From an uncultured SAR116 cluster alpha proteobacterium (GTDB lineage: Bacteria; Pseudomonadota; Alphaproteobacteria; Puniceispirillales; Puniceispirillaceae), in contig CACNQE010000003.1 of the NCBI GenBank assembly GCA_902622515.1, positions 124,001 to 188,000 on the forward strand: a stretch of 64,000 nt of DNA, read 5' to 3'. A model generated the notes under the pieces. The model saw only the letters and a program-made list of their open reading frames with translations. It was not told the origin of the DNA and ran no database searches. Of the stretch, positions 18,070-26,647 are shown in pieces. Positions within the stretch are counted from its first letter, which is position 1. Every line of letters starts with the position of its first letter. A program made the translations under genes and the position numbers.

Positions 18070-18798
18070 TTGTCTTTAACAAATAATAGTATTGGACATA
18101 AAAATGACGTTTTTAATTATGGGTTTTATATACAATACCTGAAGAATGATAGTTCCCTTTTAAATACTCTTTCTGATAAATATGGGTCGGATAAAGGAGA
18201 GGTTTCATCAAATTTAAATCCTTATCCTTGGCCTAGCCATAACTATACCGATTTTTATAGCCTTGTTTTTGGACTTCGAAGAAACGAGGTCAAAACTGTA
18301 GTGGAGTGCGGTATTGGTACAAATAACCCAGCCCTGAAATCTTCTATGGGAGTTGCGGGAAAGCCAGGCGCAAGTTTAAGATTGTGGAAGGAATATTTTC
18401 CTAATGCCAATATCTTAGGATGTGATATTGATGATGATATTTTATTTTCTGAAGAACGTATTAATACCTTTCATTGTGATCAAACTTCCCCAGAATCAAT
18501 AAAATCCTTTTTATCAAACGCTGAAATAATAGAGGGCTCAGTAGACATCATCATAGATGACGGCCTCCACGAGTACTATGCCGGTGTTTGCTTTTTTGAA
18601 AACATAATTGCGTCACTTCGTCTTGATGGTATTTATATTATCGAGGATGTCACACATGATGATATCATTAAATACAAAAACTATTTTTATGAAAATAATG
18701 CTGCCTTTGAAGCAAGGTTTGTGTTTTTAAAATCCCCTTTAAGAACTTGGGGCGACGACAATAATCTCATTTGTATAACTCGAAAGACAATTCTTTAA
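18070..18798 (+). CDS. Class I SAM-dependent methyltransferase with TTG start
   Basis: The gene begins at a TTG with a strong AAGGAG ribosome-binding site (18056-18061) eight bases before it. The 242-residue product has LSDKYGSDKG near residue 33, motif I as VVECGIGTNNP (about 77-87), a strand-2 acid in ILGCDIDDDILF and IIIDDGLHEYYAG (about 158-170), a metal-dependent methyltransferase pattern like that of MycE-type sugar O-methyltransferases. It follows the first methyltransferase by 60 bases and is probably in the same operon. Confidence 0.83.
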   Translation: MSLTNNSIGHKNDVFNYGFYIQYLKNDSSLLNTLSDKYGSDKGEVSSNLNPYPWPSHNYTDFYSLVFGLRRNEVKTVVECGIGTNNPALKSSMGVAGKPGASLRLWKEYFPNANILGCDIDDDILFSEERINTFHCDQTSPESIKSFLSNAEIIEGSVDIIIDDGLHEYYAGVCFFENIIASLRLDGIYIIEDVTHDDIIKYKNYFYENNAAFEARFVFLKSPLRTWGDDNNLICITRKTIL

Positions 18799-19179
18799 CG
18801 ACATTACTTCTTGCTTCAGATGCTTCATTGACCTTATGAAGTTTTGGGCCTTTTGTGTTACCAAAAGTTTACCTTATAAAATTATATAAATTTTATTTTT
18901 CCCTTATCTAAACGGTTTGAAATCTACTGTTAATGCGAAATCTGGACGCGTGATTGAGAATATCGGCAGAATAAGGGTTCGGAGAAAAGAAATAATAAGA
19001 TAGCTATAATAGTATTCGGGGCAAAACCTCTGAAATGCTATTTTTAAGTTTTCTTTTGAAACCTTTGTAGTTCAAAATCTTTTAGCATATTTTCAAATCA
19101 TTGAAAGATAGTCAAAAATGTCGTAAATTTTTAGCCTGTTTTTGGTACCAAGTCCCAATAACGAATCATTTTAAATGTT
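18799..19179. other. Intergenic region with a possible glycosyltransferase remnant
   Basis: This 381-base stretch has no intact gene. A plus-strand frame at 18890-19003 reads FFPYLNGLKSTVNAKSGR and then VIENIGRIRVRR; its FPYLNG block matches the same block in the GT92-like protein encoded at 46744-47922, where a conserved segment of that fold lies. It may be a small remnant of a related gene. The rest shows nothing I recognise. Confidence 0.3.
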
Positions 19180-19878
19180 TTATGGCTTTATGATTAAACG
19201 GCATGTATAGTCTATATAATGCATCCATAAATTTTTTCCTTTAAAATATTCATCTACCGCTTTTCTAGCACCCTGATAATGCCCATAATCATCGATTATT
19301 AAGATACCGCCGCTTTGGAGCCTCGGGTATAAAACCTCTAGCTCTATTTTGGTGGATTCATACCAATCAGTATCCAGTCTTAGCAAAGAAATCCTCTCGG
19401 GTATGTTTTCTACAACTTTAAGTGTATCTTCCACTGCACCCTTCACAAGCCTTACATTGTTAATATTAAGCTTATTTAAATTATTTTTAACTTGTTCAAG
19501 AGAAGCATAGCAGTGAATATTTGGAATTCTCTCATCTTTTACAGAGTTACGCATAATCTCGTTTGCAGAGTTATTTAAAAAATCTTTGTCTATTTCTTCT
19601 GCCTTTGGCATACCCTCAAAGGTATCAAAACCAATTATTGATTTTTTTAATCCCAGATTTTCTGAGTATTTTGACATTAGAGCTAGGTTTCCACCTCTCC
19701 AAACACCACACTCAACACATGAACCATCTACAGAATTTTGTTTTATATGATTTAGCGACTGCAAAACAGACCACATTCGGATAGGCCCTGTCATAGATAA
19801 CTGTGAACAGATATTGATAAGAGCCCTTTCAAAATCATTGGCCTCTACAGGAAGTACAGGGGGGGTAAAAGTACTCAT
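19180..19878 (-). CDS. TylF/MycF-type O-methyltransferase
   Basis: The 232-residue protein fits the TylF (macrocin O-methyltransferase) family, which methylates sugar hydroxyls using SAM and a divalent metal. Evidence is the N-terminal TGPIRMWSVLQSLNHI, motif I SCVECGVWRGGNLALMSKY (about residues 57-75), IIGFDTFEGMPKAEE (about 85-99), LLRLDTDWYESTKIELE (about 164-180) and the metal motif GGILIIDDYGHYQGARKAV (about 190-208). It is transcribed away from manB and faces the other methyltransferases across 381 bases. Confidence 0.9.
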   Translation of the reverse strand: MSTFTPPVLPVEANDFERALINICSQLSMTGPIRMWSVLQSLNHIKQNSVDGSCVECGVWRGGNLALMSKYSENLGLKKSIIGFDTFEGMPKAEEIDKDFLNNSANEIMRNSVKDERIPNIHCYASLEQVKNNLNKLNINNVRLVKGAVEDTLKVVENIPERISLLRLDTDWYESTKIELEVLYPRLQSGGILIIDDYGHYQGARKAVDEYFKGKNLWMHYIDYTCRLIIKP

Positions 19879-20260
19879 TTCATTCCAAAAACTAAATTTA
19901 AGTTAGATATTTTATACTCCTCACTCAAAACTATGAGCTAGTGTATTATTTTTTTAAAAGCTTTTTTAGCATACACGGTCACATTTTTTTCCCTATTCAC
20001 AAGTAAATTTCTCAACATTTTTATTGTAAAAATTAGCAATTGACTCTAAAAAAATAATGTATGCCCAAGCTTAAGAGAACAGTTATCAAAACTCAGAAAT
20101 TCTGCTACTTTATTATAGTCTAACGCATTCCAATCTACCACTGCAACCTTAAGCTAATTTATCTACCTTTACTTTAATCATTGAAACATATTGGTTATAT
20201 TCTAGATGTATAAAGAAAAGTCTTATGCTAATGAAGTCTAAAAGTAACAGGATACGCAGA
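19879..20260. other. Intergenic region upstream of manB with a short coding remnant
   Basis: The 382 bases divide divergent genes. TTGAAA near 20183 with a TAGATG-like box 16 bases on may be a manB promoter. On the minus strand 20046-20153 stays open and reads KVAVVDWNALDYNKVAEFL and LKLGHTLFF before its stop; this looks like the C-terminal tail of an enzyme, perhaps a sulfotransferase-like one, but it is too short to be sure. Confidence 0.3.
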
Positions 20261-21628
20261 ATGGCGAAACTTACTTGCTTTAAAGCCTATGATATTAGAG
20301 GCGAGCTCGGTGTCAACATAGATGCAAAAATTGCCTACCGCATCGGTCGTGCCGTTGCTGAGCATTTCAGCTCAAAAAAAGTCGTGGTTGGATGGGACGC
20401 GCGTGAGACCTCTGCTGAATTTGCAGAGGCGGTATCAAATGGCATAATGGATGCAGGCGCAGATGTATTAGACATCGGGCTTTCAGGGACAGAGGAAATG
20501 TATTGGGGTGTAACAGAATTTAAAGCTGATGCCGGCATAGTTGTAACCGCCTCTCATAATCCTATAAACTATAATGGGATGAAAATCGTTAAATCAGACT
20601 CGCGTCCGCTTGATGACGAAATTGATTTTAAAATTATTAAAAAATTAGCTGAAGATGAAGCGTGGGAGAAAAATATTCGCAAAGGAGTACGCTTAGATAT
20701 TGCTGTGAAGGCCCGTATGAAATACGTAAAACAAATAGTTGGCTTTATAGAAATTCGAAAACTTAAACCTCTTAAAATGATTGTTAATTGCGGAAATGGT
20801 GCTGCGGGACCAACCTTTGATGCCATTGCAGACTCGCTTATAACAGATGGGGCGCCTCTTGAAATTATCAGGATACATCACGAGCCTGATTACACCTTTC
20901 CAAATGGTATTCCAAATCCCCTTCTTGTTGAAAACAGGCCTGCAACTGCAAATGCTGTTGTGAATAAAGGGGCTGACCTAGGCGTTGCTTTCGATGGTGA
21001 TTTTGATAGATGCTTCTTCTTTGATGAGACTGGAGCCTTTATTGGAGGGGAATATGTACTGAGCCTTCTTGCAACGAGCTTTTTGGAGAAAAACCCAGGG
21101 TCTAATATTATTCATGATCCAAGAGTGATTTGGAATGTTCAAGATATTGTCAAAAGTAAGGGCGGTAAAACAATACAGTCAAAAACTGGGCACGCATTTA
21201 TCAAGCAGGAGATGAGACGGACACAGGCCATCTATGGTGGCGAGATGTCAGCCCATCATTATTTTAGAGATTTTGCTTATTGTGATAGTGGTATGTTACC
21301 GTGGCTATTAATCATAGAATTACTCTCAACAACTGGCATGACTTTAAGCGCGCTTGTGAAATCACAATTCGAGGCCTTCCCAAGTAGCGGCGAGAATAAC
21401 TTCACTGTTAAGAACGCAGATGCTGCCATTGAAAAAGTCTTGCGAAAATATAAACCATCTGCCCTTTTTATCGACAATACGGACGGGGTGAGCCTTGCTT
21501 TTGAGGATTGGAGGTTCAATTTGCGCAAATCCAACAATGAACCACTAGTGCGCCTTAATATCGAAGCTCGGGGTAATTCGGTTGATATCAATCAAAAACT
21601 AGCAGATATTAAGAGGCTTATTGTCTAA
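20261..21628 (+). CDS. manB: Phosphomannomutase/phosphoglucomutase
   Basis: This enzyme interconverts mannose-6-phosphate and mannose-1-phosphate, the step before GDP-mannose. The ATG at 20261 has AGGA (20249-20252) before it and gives a 455-residue protein whose first residues, MAKLTCFKAYDIRG, match the CpsG/ManB type; starts at 20225 or 20231 would add an unneeded tail. The phosphoserine loop is VTASHNPINYNGMKI (about residues 93-107), the metal loop FDGDFDRCF (about 244-252) and the sugar loop GGEMSAHHYF (about 326-335). It is the only intact manB here; two broken 3' copies lie at 26328 and 29964. It works with manC. Confidence 0.93.
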   Translation: MAKLTCFKAYDIRGELGVNIDAKIAYRIGRAVAEHFSSKKVVVGWDARETSAEFAEAVSNGIMDAGADVLDIGLSGTEEMYWGVTEFKADAGIVVTASHNPINYNGMKIVKSDSRPLDDEIDFKIIKKLAEDEAWEKNIRKGVRLDIAVKARMKYVKQIVGFIEIRKLKPLKMIVNCGNGAAGPTFDAIADSLITDGAPLEIIRIHHEPDYTFPNGIPNPLLVENRPATANAVVNKGADLGVAFDGDFDRCFFFDETGAFIGGEYVLSLLATSFLEKNPGSNIIHDPRVIWNVQDIVKSKGGKTIQSKTGHAFIKQEMRRTQAIYGGEMSAHHYFRDFAYCDSGMLPWLLIIELLSTTGMTLSALVKSQFEAFPSSGENNFTVKNADAAIEKVLRKYKPSALFIDNTDGVSLAFEDWRFNLRKSNNEPLVRLNIEARGNSVDINQKLADIKRLIV

Positions 21629-22149
21629 TCAATTTTACTAAAACGTTCTCTTTATGTAAGATAAAAAAGAATTTGTTCTAAACATTCTTCTAATAAGAAT
21701 TTTGTTATCAATAATAGTTCTTTTTTGTGGCTCCTTAGCTGATAGTTGGAAATCAATTGAAACGGGGAAAGAATATATTAAAACGGGTTAACTTCCAAAA
21801 TCCCTAAGTTTTTCAGAACTAAAAATTAAAAAATGCTGTTGATTTAAACTCCTTAAACACCACAGACAAATCTTTTGTTGTTAAAATATAAAGTTCATGA
21901 TTAAACATTAATGGTAAACAATTACTTCAAATATAACTAGCGCAGATTTTTAACTGTTTTGGCGAGAGTTTTACTAGTAGTTGAGAACAGGCATATATTG
22001 TTCCACCTGTAAAAAAGTATGGGTGTCATTTACAAATATCTTTTTAGTTATGAATTCTATTTAAAAAAAATTAGAAATATCCAAGACAATAATTTAAACT
22101 AATGTCAATACTTATGCACTTCGAATATTGATTATATGAAAGACACTCT
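21629..22149. other. Intergenic leader of the CMP-sugar cassette; source copy of a repeated segment
   Basis: No gene is seen in these 521 AT-rich bases. The segments 21784-21850 and about 22101-22140 recur at 29721-29787 and 29788-29826, joined to each other there. The join falls at ATTTAAACT, which stands at both ends of the 250 bases missing from the second copy. The 22101-22140 part ends nine bases before the SDR start, so it probably holds that operon's promoter or leader. Confidence 0.6.
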
Positions 22150-22890
22150 ATGACTACGAAAACCAGAAAAGCGGTTATACTTACTGGAGCAGCAGGGGGT
22201 ATCGGAACAGCTATTTACGATGTGCTTAAAGAGAATTATGAAGTATTGGGTTTTGATTTAATTACAAATGAGAAAATAGAGTTTCTAGATTTAAATGAAT
22301 TTGCAAAATCTGAAAAAGCCCAGAATCATTTCTATGAAGCTATAACTAACAAATGCCTTAAAAATAATTTAACAATATATGGTATCATTAATAACGCCGC
22401 AATCCAAAAGTTAGGTTCGCTAGAACAATTAAATTTGAATGATTGGGAGCAGACCATTTCCGTCAATCTGACAGCTCCTATGTTCCTATCCAAAATTTTT
22501 AAAAAAGAATTAAGTTTGTCCTTTGGAGTAATTATCAACATTTCAAGTGTGCATGCTTTAAGTTCCAAATATAATTTTAGCTTTTATGCAACCAGCAAGG
22601 CTGCTTTAAGCGGACTTACACGTTCGCTAGCCCTAGAAATGGCACCTCATGTTAGAGTTAATGCAATCCTACCAGCTGCAATGGAAACAGATATGTTAAA
22701 AAAGGGGTTCTTAAATAAAGAAGAGCAATTGAACTTGCTGAAAGATTACCATCCGTTAAAAAGAATTGGTCAGCCCTTTGATATTGCAGCCCTCGTCAAG
22801 TATCTACTATCAGATCATTCTAAATTTATTACTGGTTCAAACATACCAGTTGACGGCGGGATATTATCTAGGCTGCACGACCCTGATTAG
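22150..22890 (+). CDS. Short-chain dehydrogenase/reductase (SDR)
   Basis: This 246-residue classical SDR has the cofactor motif LTGAAGGIGTAIYDVL (about residues 11-26), NNAAIQKLG (about 82-90), the catalytic serine in INISSVHALSS and the YATSK pair Tyr/Lys (about 142-146), and ends in the usual TGSNIPVDGG. It oxidises or reduces a hydroxyl/keto group with NAD(P). It opens a five-gene operon (SDR, lactonase-like, GT2, cytidylyltransferase, 2-hydroxyacid dehydrogenase) with touching or overlapping frames, so it likely acts on a sugar or sugar acid that is later CMP-activated. Confidence 0.9.
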   Translation: MTTKTRKAVILTGAAGGIGTAIYDVLKENYEVLGFDLITNEKIEFLDLNEFAKSEKAQNHFYEAITNKCLKNNLTIYGIINNAAIQKLGSLEQLNLNDWEQTISVNLTAPMFLSKIFKKELSLSFGVIINISSVHALSSKYNFSFYATSKAALSGLTRSLALEMAPHVRVNAILPAAMETDMLKKGFLNKEEQLNLLKDYHPLKRIGQPFDIAALVKYLLSDHSKFITGSNIPVDGGILSRLHDPD

Positions 22891-22899
22891 GGAAATATT

Positions 22900-23676
22900 A
22901 TGATTGAAAAATACAATAAACAACGCTGTCTTCTCGGAGAAGGGCTTTATATTTTTGACGGAATTCCCCACTGGGTCGATATACTTGATAGAAAAATTTA
23001 TATTGGGGAGGAGGAAACAATTAAAGTTGATTTCATTCCAAGTAGCGTTTTGTTTGCGAATAAAGATTTTTTAATTCTGGCTGGTGATCAAGGAATTATC
23101 AAATTAGATGGAAAAGGAAATATAATTTCTACAAAAGAAATTTCAGGTCACAATCCTGAAACACATAGAATGAATGATGCCGTTTTCTTCGACGAAGATT
23201 TCCTCATTATTGGTTCAATGTCAAAGGAAAACCCAGAAACAATTCCTGGATATATTTATACTATTTCTAAGGGAAAAATTAAAAAATTAGAAAAAGAAAT
23301 TTTTATTCCAAATAGCTTTATTAAAATTGATGAAAACGTTTTAATAACGGATTCTAAAACTAAAGAAGTATTTAGGCTAGATCTTTCAAGAGAAAAATTT
23401 GACCTTTGGACTAAATTTAATGGTATTGGAACACCGGATGGCGGGTGTCTCAATGAAAGATCAAATCCAATTTTTGCAATTTGGGATGGGTCTTGCCTTC
23501 AAGAATACAATCGCTCGGGGGAAAAGTTAAATAGTGTTAAGTTACCAGTTAAAAGACCAACTAATTGCAAATATAGCAAACAACACAATTGTTTTTTTGT
23601 TACCTCTGCTTCTGATGGTCTTTCACCAGCTACCAAATCAGATCTGAATGGGTATTTGCTAAAGATAACATTATGA
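22900..23676 (+). CDS. SMP-30/gluconolactonase-like beta-propeller protein
   Basis: The 258-residue protein follows the SMP-30/gluconolactonase pattern: LGEGLYIFDGIPHWVDILDR at residues about 12-31 (family start with the metal Glu), HRMNDAVFFDEDFLIIGSM near 88-106 (the RxND metal motif), IFIPNSF and LITDSK near 131-147, and TPDGGCLNERSNPIFAIWDG near 177-196. Such enzymes open sugar lactones using Ca or Zn. AGGGAAAT precedes the ATG and the SDR stop is nine bases away. It could hydrolyse a lactone made by the SDR or the dehydrogenase. Confidence 0.8.
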   Translation: MIEKYNKQRCLLGEGLYIFDGIPHWVDILDRKIYIGEEETIKVDFIPSSVLFANKDFLILAGDQGIIKLDGKGNIISTKEISGHNPETHRMNDAVFFDEDFLIIGSMSKENPETIPGYIYTISKGKIKKLEKEIFIPNSFIKIDENVLITDSKTKEVFRLDLSREKFDLWTKFNGIGTPDGGCLNERSNPIFAIWDGSCLQEYNRSGEKLNSVKLPVKRPTNCKYSKQHNCFFVTSASDGLSPATKSDLNGYLLKITL

Positions 23677-24554
23677 AAAAAATATCAATTATAATAAGAA
23701 CATTAAACGAAGCTAAATATCTTCCAGAGCTTCTCGAAGGGATTAAGCAACAGTTATTACCAGAAATTTCAATTGAAACAATAATAGTGGATAGCGGGTC
23801 TAAAGATGAAACAATCAATATTGCAAAAAATTATAACTGTAAAATAGTTCATATTGCTAAATCTGAATTTTCATTTGGCAAATCACTAAATATTGGATGT
23901 GAAGCAGCTAATGGTGAAATCCTAGTGTTTGTTAGCGGTCATTGTGTTCCAGTCGACATAAATTGGATAAAGAATCTTATAAACCCAATCCTAAAGGGCA
24001 AGGCATGTTATGTTTATGGACGCCAAATTGGAAGAGATACTACTATGTTCAGCGAAGAAAGAGTATTTAGTAAATTCTTTCCAGAAGATGGCAAGTATAG
24101 TTCACCAAGCTATTTTTGCAATAATGCAAACTCCGCAATAAAAAAAACTATTTGGTTGAAGTATAGATTTAACGAAGAGGTTACTGGATTGGAAGATCTA
24201 GAACTGGGTAAACGATTGACTGAAAATAGTGGTAAAATCGAATATTCAAATGAATCATGTGTTTATCACATTCATAATGAATCATGGATTAAAATAAAGA
24301 ATAGATATGAACGAGAAACGCTTGCTTTCTTAAATTTTGAGCCCTCAATGAAACTCTCATTTTTTGAAGTTATAAAAGGATTTTTATTAAGCCTATTAGA
24401 TGACTTAAGTAGTGAGGGGTTTAAGTTAAAAATTTTACGTAAAATTATGAGTATTTTGTATTATAGGTCTGCCCAATATATAGGTTATTGGCTTGGAAAC
24501 AAACGCGGGAAAAATATAACTGCAAAAACAAAAAATAGGTTTTATTATCCATGA
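23673..24554 (+). CDS. GT2-family glycosyltransferase
   Basis: The 293-residue protein is a GT-A fold inverting glycosyltransferase: ISIIIRTLNEAKYLPELLEG at the N-terminus, the nucleotide site IIVDSGSKDETINIA (about residues 38-52), and the acceptor region GLEDLELGKRL (about 168-178). The usual DxD position reads FVSGHCVPVD, so its metal use may be atypical. The ATG overlaps the previous stop (ATGA), so it is coupled to the lactonase-like gene, and the next gene overlaps its own stop the same way. It probably transfers the CMP-activated or another sugar of this cassette. Confidence 0.87.
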   Translation: MKKISIIIRTLNEAKYLPELLEGIKQQLLPEISIETIIVDSGSKDETINIAKNYNCKIVHIAKSEFSFGKSLNIGCEAANGEILVFVSGHCVPVDINWIKNLINPILKGKACYVYGRQIGRDTTMFSEERVFSKFFPEDGKYSSPSYFCNNANSAIKKTIWLKYRFNEEVTGLEDLELGKRLTENSGKIEYSNESCVYHIHNESWIKIKNRYERETLAFLNFEPSMKLSFFEVIKGFLLSLLDDLSSEGFKLKILRKIMSILYYRSAQYIGYWLGNKRGKNITAKTKNRFYYP

Positions 24555-25237
24555 CACATTACAACATTGTTGCCTTGATGCCAATGAAGGCTGAAAGTCA
24601 AAGAGTGAAAAACAAAAATTTTAAATTACTTGCTAGTAAGCCTCTTTTCCACTGGGTTTATGATAAACTTAATAATATAGAAGAAATAGAAAAAATTATA
24701 ATAAACACAGATGCTCCAGAAGAAAAAATTTTAACTAACTTAAAAGATACATCAAAATTAATTATTAGAAAAAGAAAAAACCACCTTATTGGTCATGAAA
24801 TATCAATGAATAAAATATTGATGGATGATATTATGAATGTAAAAAGTGCAATATATCTGATGACACATTCTACAAACCCTTTAATTTCTGAAAAAACTCT
24901 CTCTGAAGCAATAAATAAGTTCAAGACAATAATATGTGAAAATGAATATGATTCTCTTTTTTCTGTTACAAAAACGCAGGAACGATTTTATAGAAGTGAT
25001 GCGTCTCCAATAAATCACGACCCTAATAATCTTATTCAAACACAAGATTTAGAACAGTGGTATGCCGAAAATTCAAATCTTTATCTCTTTACCGAAAATA
25101 GCTTTAAAGCAAATAATGCACGAATAGGAAAAAACCCTTTTTTATTTGAAACTTCTAAAAGAGAGACAATTGATATTGATACTGAAGATGATTGGTCAAT
25201 AGCTGACAGGATAATGAGTTTAAATGAAAAACATTAA
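24551..25237 (+). CDS. Acylneuraminate/Kdo-type cytidylyltransferase (NeuA-like)
   Basis: The 228-residue enzyme should activate a 2-keto sugar acid as its CMP derivative. The N-terminal signature is VALMPMKAESQRVKNKNFKL (about residues 7-26), a variant of the family's P-loop-like A-R-x-G-S-K-R-x-x-x-K-N; the glycines and serines are replaced by KAESQRVKNKN, as in several bacterial relatives. IIINTDAPE and LMTHSTNPLIS follow, and ETIDIDTEDDW near the end holds the metal aspartates. No NeuB/KdsA-type synthase is in the window, so the substrate must be made elsewhere or be unusual. Confidence 0.87.
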   Translation: MTHYNIVALMPMKAESQRVKNKNFKLLASKPLFHWVYDKLNNIEEIEKIIINTDAPEEKILTNLKDTSKLIIRKRKNHLIGHEISMNKILMDDIMNVKSAIYLMTHSTNPLISEKTLSEAINKFKTIICENEYDSLFSVTKTQERFYRSDASPINHDPNNLIQTQDLEQWYAENSNLYLFTENSFKANNARIGKNPFLFETSKRETIDIDTEDDWSIADRIMSLNEKH

Positions 25238-26162
25238 AACAAAAATATTGGTGACTTGCCCTCCAATGATACAGGCCAAAAAACATTTTCTGCCTTTATT
25301 TGATAAATTAGGTTGGGAAGCAGTCATTCCCGAGTTTAATCAGATTGTTTCAGAGGAAAGATTGTGCGAACTTGTTAAAGATGTAGATGGTTGGATTATA
25401 GGTGATGATGAGACTACATATAATGTAGTCAAGTCGGGAAAAATGGGAAAACTAAAAGGGGCCGTAAAATGGGGAGTTGGAACTGATAATATAAATTTCA
25501 AGGCATTCGAAGAATTCCAAATTCCAATAACAAATACCCCAGGAATGTTCAACGATGAAGTGGCTGATATCGCTATAGGTTACTTACTATCATTAACTAG
25601 AAACATAAAATCAGTTGATGAAGAGGTAAGAAGAGGCAATTGGTATAAACCTCAGGGTATGTCAATCAGAAATAAAACTGCTGCAATTGTAGGATTTGGA
25701 AATATTGGCAAGAATTTAAATAAAAAATTAAAAATATTTGGAGTCAATACCTTTGCGTTTGATCCTAAATATGAAACACAAAAAAAGTTTGATAATATAC
25801 CAATAAATTTATGGCCAGATAATTTAGAGAAAGCAGATTTCATATTTTTTACATGTGCTTTAAATAAAAATAACAAACACATGTTCGATTTTGAAACCTT
25901 AAAAAGGGTAAAGAAAGGCGTAAAAATAATCAATGTTGGTCGAGGCCCTTTAATTCTTGAAGAGGCTCTCATCCAAGGGATAAACTATGATATCATTTCC
26001 TCTGCTGCATTGGATGTATTTGAGGTGGAACCTCTAAGTTTAAAAAATAAGCTTACAACTTTAAAAAATTGTATCTTAGGGTCTCATAATGCTTCGAACA
26101 CTAAAGAGGCTGTAATAAAGACTAACGAACAGGCAATAAAAATTTTAAAGAACAAACTATAA
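25224..26162 (+). CDS. D-isomer-specific 2-hydroxyacid dehydrogenase (SerA-like)
   Basis: This 312-residue NAD-dependent enzyme oxidises a 2-hydroxy acid or reduces a 2-keto acid. Its landmarks are the substrate loop WGVGTDNINFKAFEEF (about residues 78-93), NTPGMFNDEVADIAIGYLLS, the NAD motif VGFGNIGKNL (about 155-164), the catalytic Arg in INVGRGPLI (about 234-242) and Glu/His (DVFEVEP; GSHNAS near 291). It overlaps the cytidylyltransferase gene by 14 bases. A 3-phosphoglycerate role is unlikely in this context; a sugar-acid substrate is more probable. A diverged internal fragment lies at 29827-29963. Confidence 0.88.
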   Translation: MKNIKTKILVTCPPMIQAKKHFLPLFDKLGWEAVIPEFNQIVSEERLCELVKDVDGWIIGDDETTYNVVKSGKMGKLKGAVKWGVGTDNINFKAFEEFQIPITNTPGMFNDEVADIAIGYLLSLTRNIKSVDEEVRRGNWYKPQGMSIRNKTAAIVGFGNIGKNLNKKLKIFGVNTFAFDPKYETQKKFDNIPINLWPDNLEKADFIFFTCALNKNNKHMFDFETLKRVKKGVKIINVGRGPLILEEALIQGINYDIISSAALDVFEVEPLSLKNKLTTLKNCILGSHNASNTKEAVIKTNEQAIKILKNKL

Positions 26163-26327
26163 GCTGATTCAATTACCAAAAAATTAATGCAATCAAAACT
26201 TTTAACATTAAACTAAATTGGAAATGCTATTCAAAAAATAAGGAATGTTAAATCTAGTATTTTAGACTATTTTTGTGAATTACTTTTATTTAATTGAAAA
26301 AAATAACTCATGTATAAAACTATTCGT
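26163..26327. other. Intergenic spacer between dehydrogenase gene and manB remnant
   Basis: I see no coding sequence or clear regulatory site in these 165 AT-rich bases. They lead directly into the degraded manB fragment. Confidence 0.4.
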
Positions 26328-26589
26328 TTCGCGATACTGGTATGGCTCAATGGCTGTTAATCATAGAATTACTCTCAGCCACAGGCCTGTCTCTAAGCAC
26401 ATTTGTGAAATCACAGTTTGAAGCGTTCTCGAGTAGCGGCGAAAATAACTTCATCATTTAAACGCGGATGCTGCCATTGAAAGAGTGTTGCAAAAATATA
26501 AACCAGATACGCTATCTATCGGCGAGACAGGTGGTGTGAGCCTTGCTTTAGATAATTAGCGGTCACAACGCAAATGTTATAATGAGACT
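26328..26589 (+). pseudogene. Degraded 3' fragment of manB (unit 1)
   Basis: These 262 bases align without long gaps to manB from about 21278 on: both read CTGTTAATCATAGAATTACT- or its near-identical form, then GAAATCACAGTTTGA, AGTAGCGGCGAAAATAAC and GATGCTGCCATTGAAA. Stops and small deletions break the frame (for instance TTTAAACG where manB reads TTAAGAACG, and TAG where it reads TGG). It shares several changes with the second fragment at 29964 that the intact gene lacks, so both come from one already broken copy. It runs at about 26589 straight into a cysD fragment. Confidence 0.85.
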
Positions 26590-26647
26590 CTGCTGCAACT
26601 TCACGAAAAATGTGAATTGCTTCTGCTTCTAAATTAAATCGCGCCAA
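26590..26647 (-). pseudogene. Degraded 5' fragment of cysD (unit 1)
   Basis: The minus strand from TTG at 26647 reads [20 protein letters not shown], matching the start of CysD encoded at 32176-33066 ([20 protein letters not shown]), including the unusual TTG start. After about 19 codons it is cut off by the manB fragment. The bases 26648 to about 26760 still resemble the region upstream of the intact cysD. The rest of cysD and all of cysNC are missing from this copy. Confidence 0.87.
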
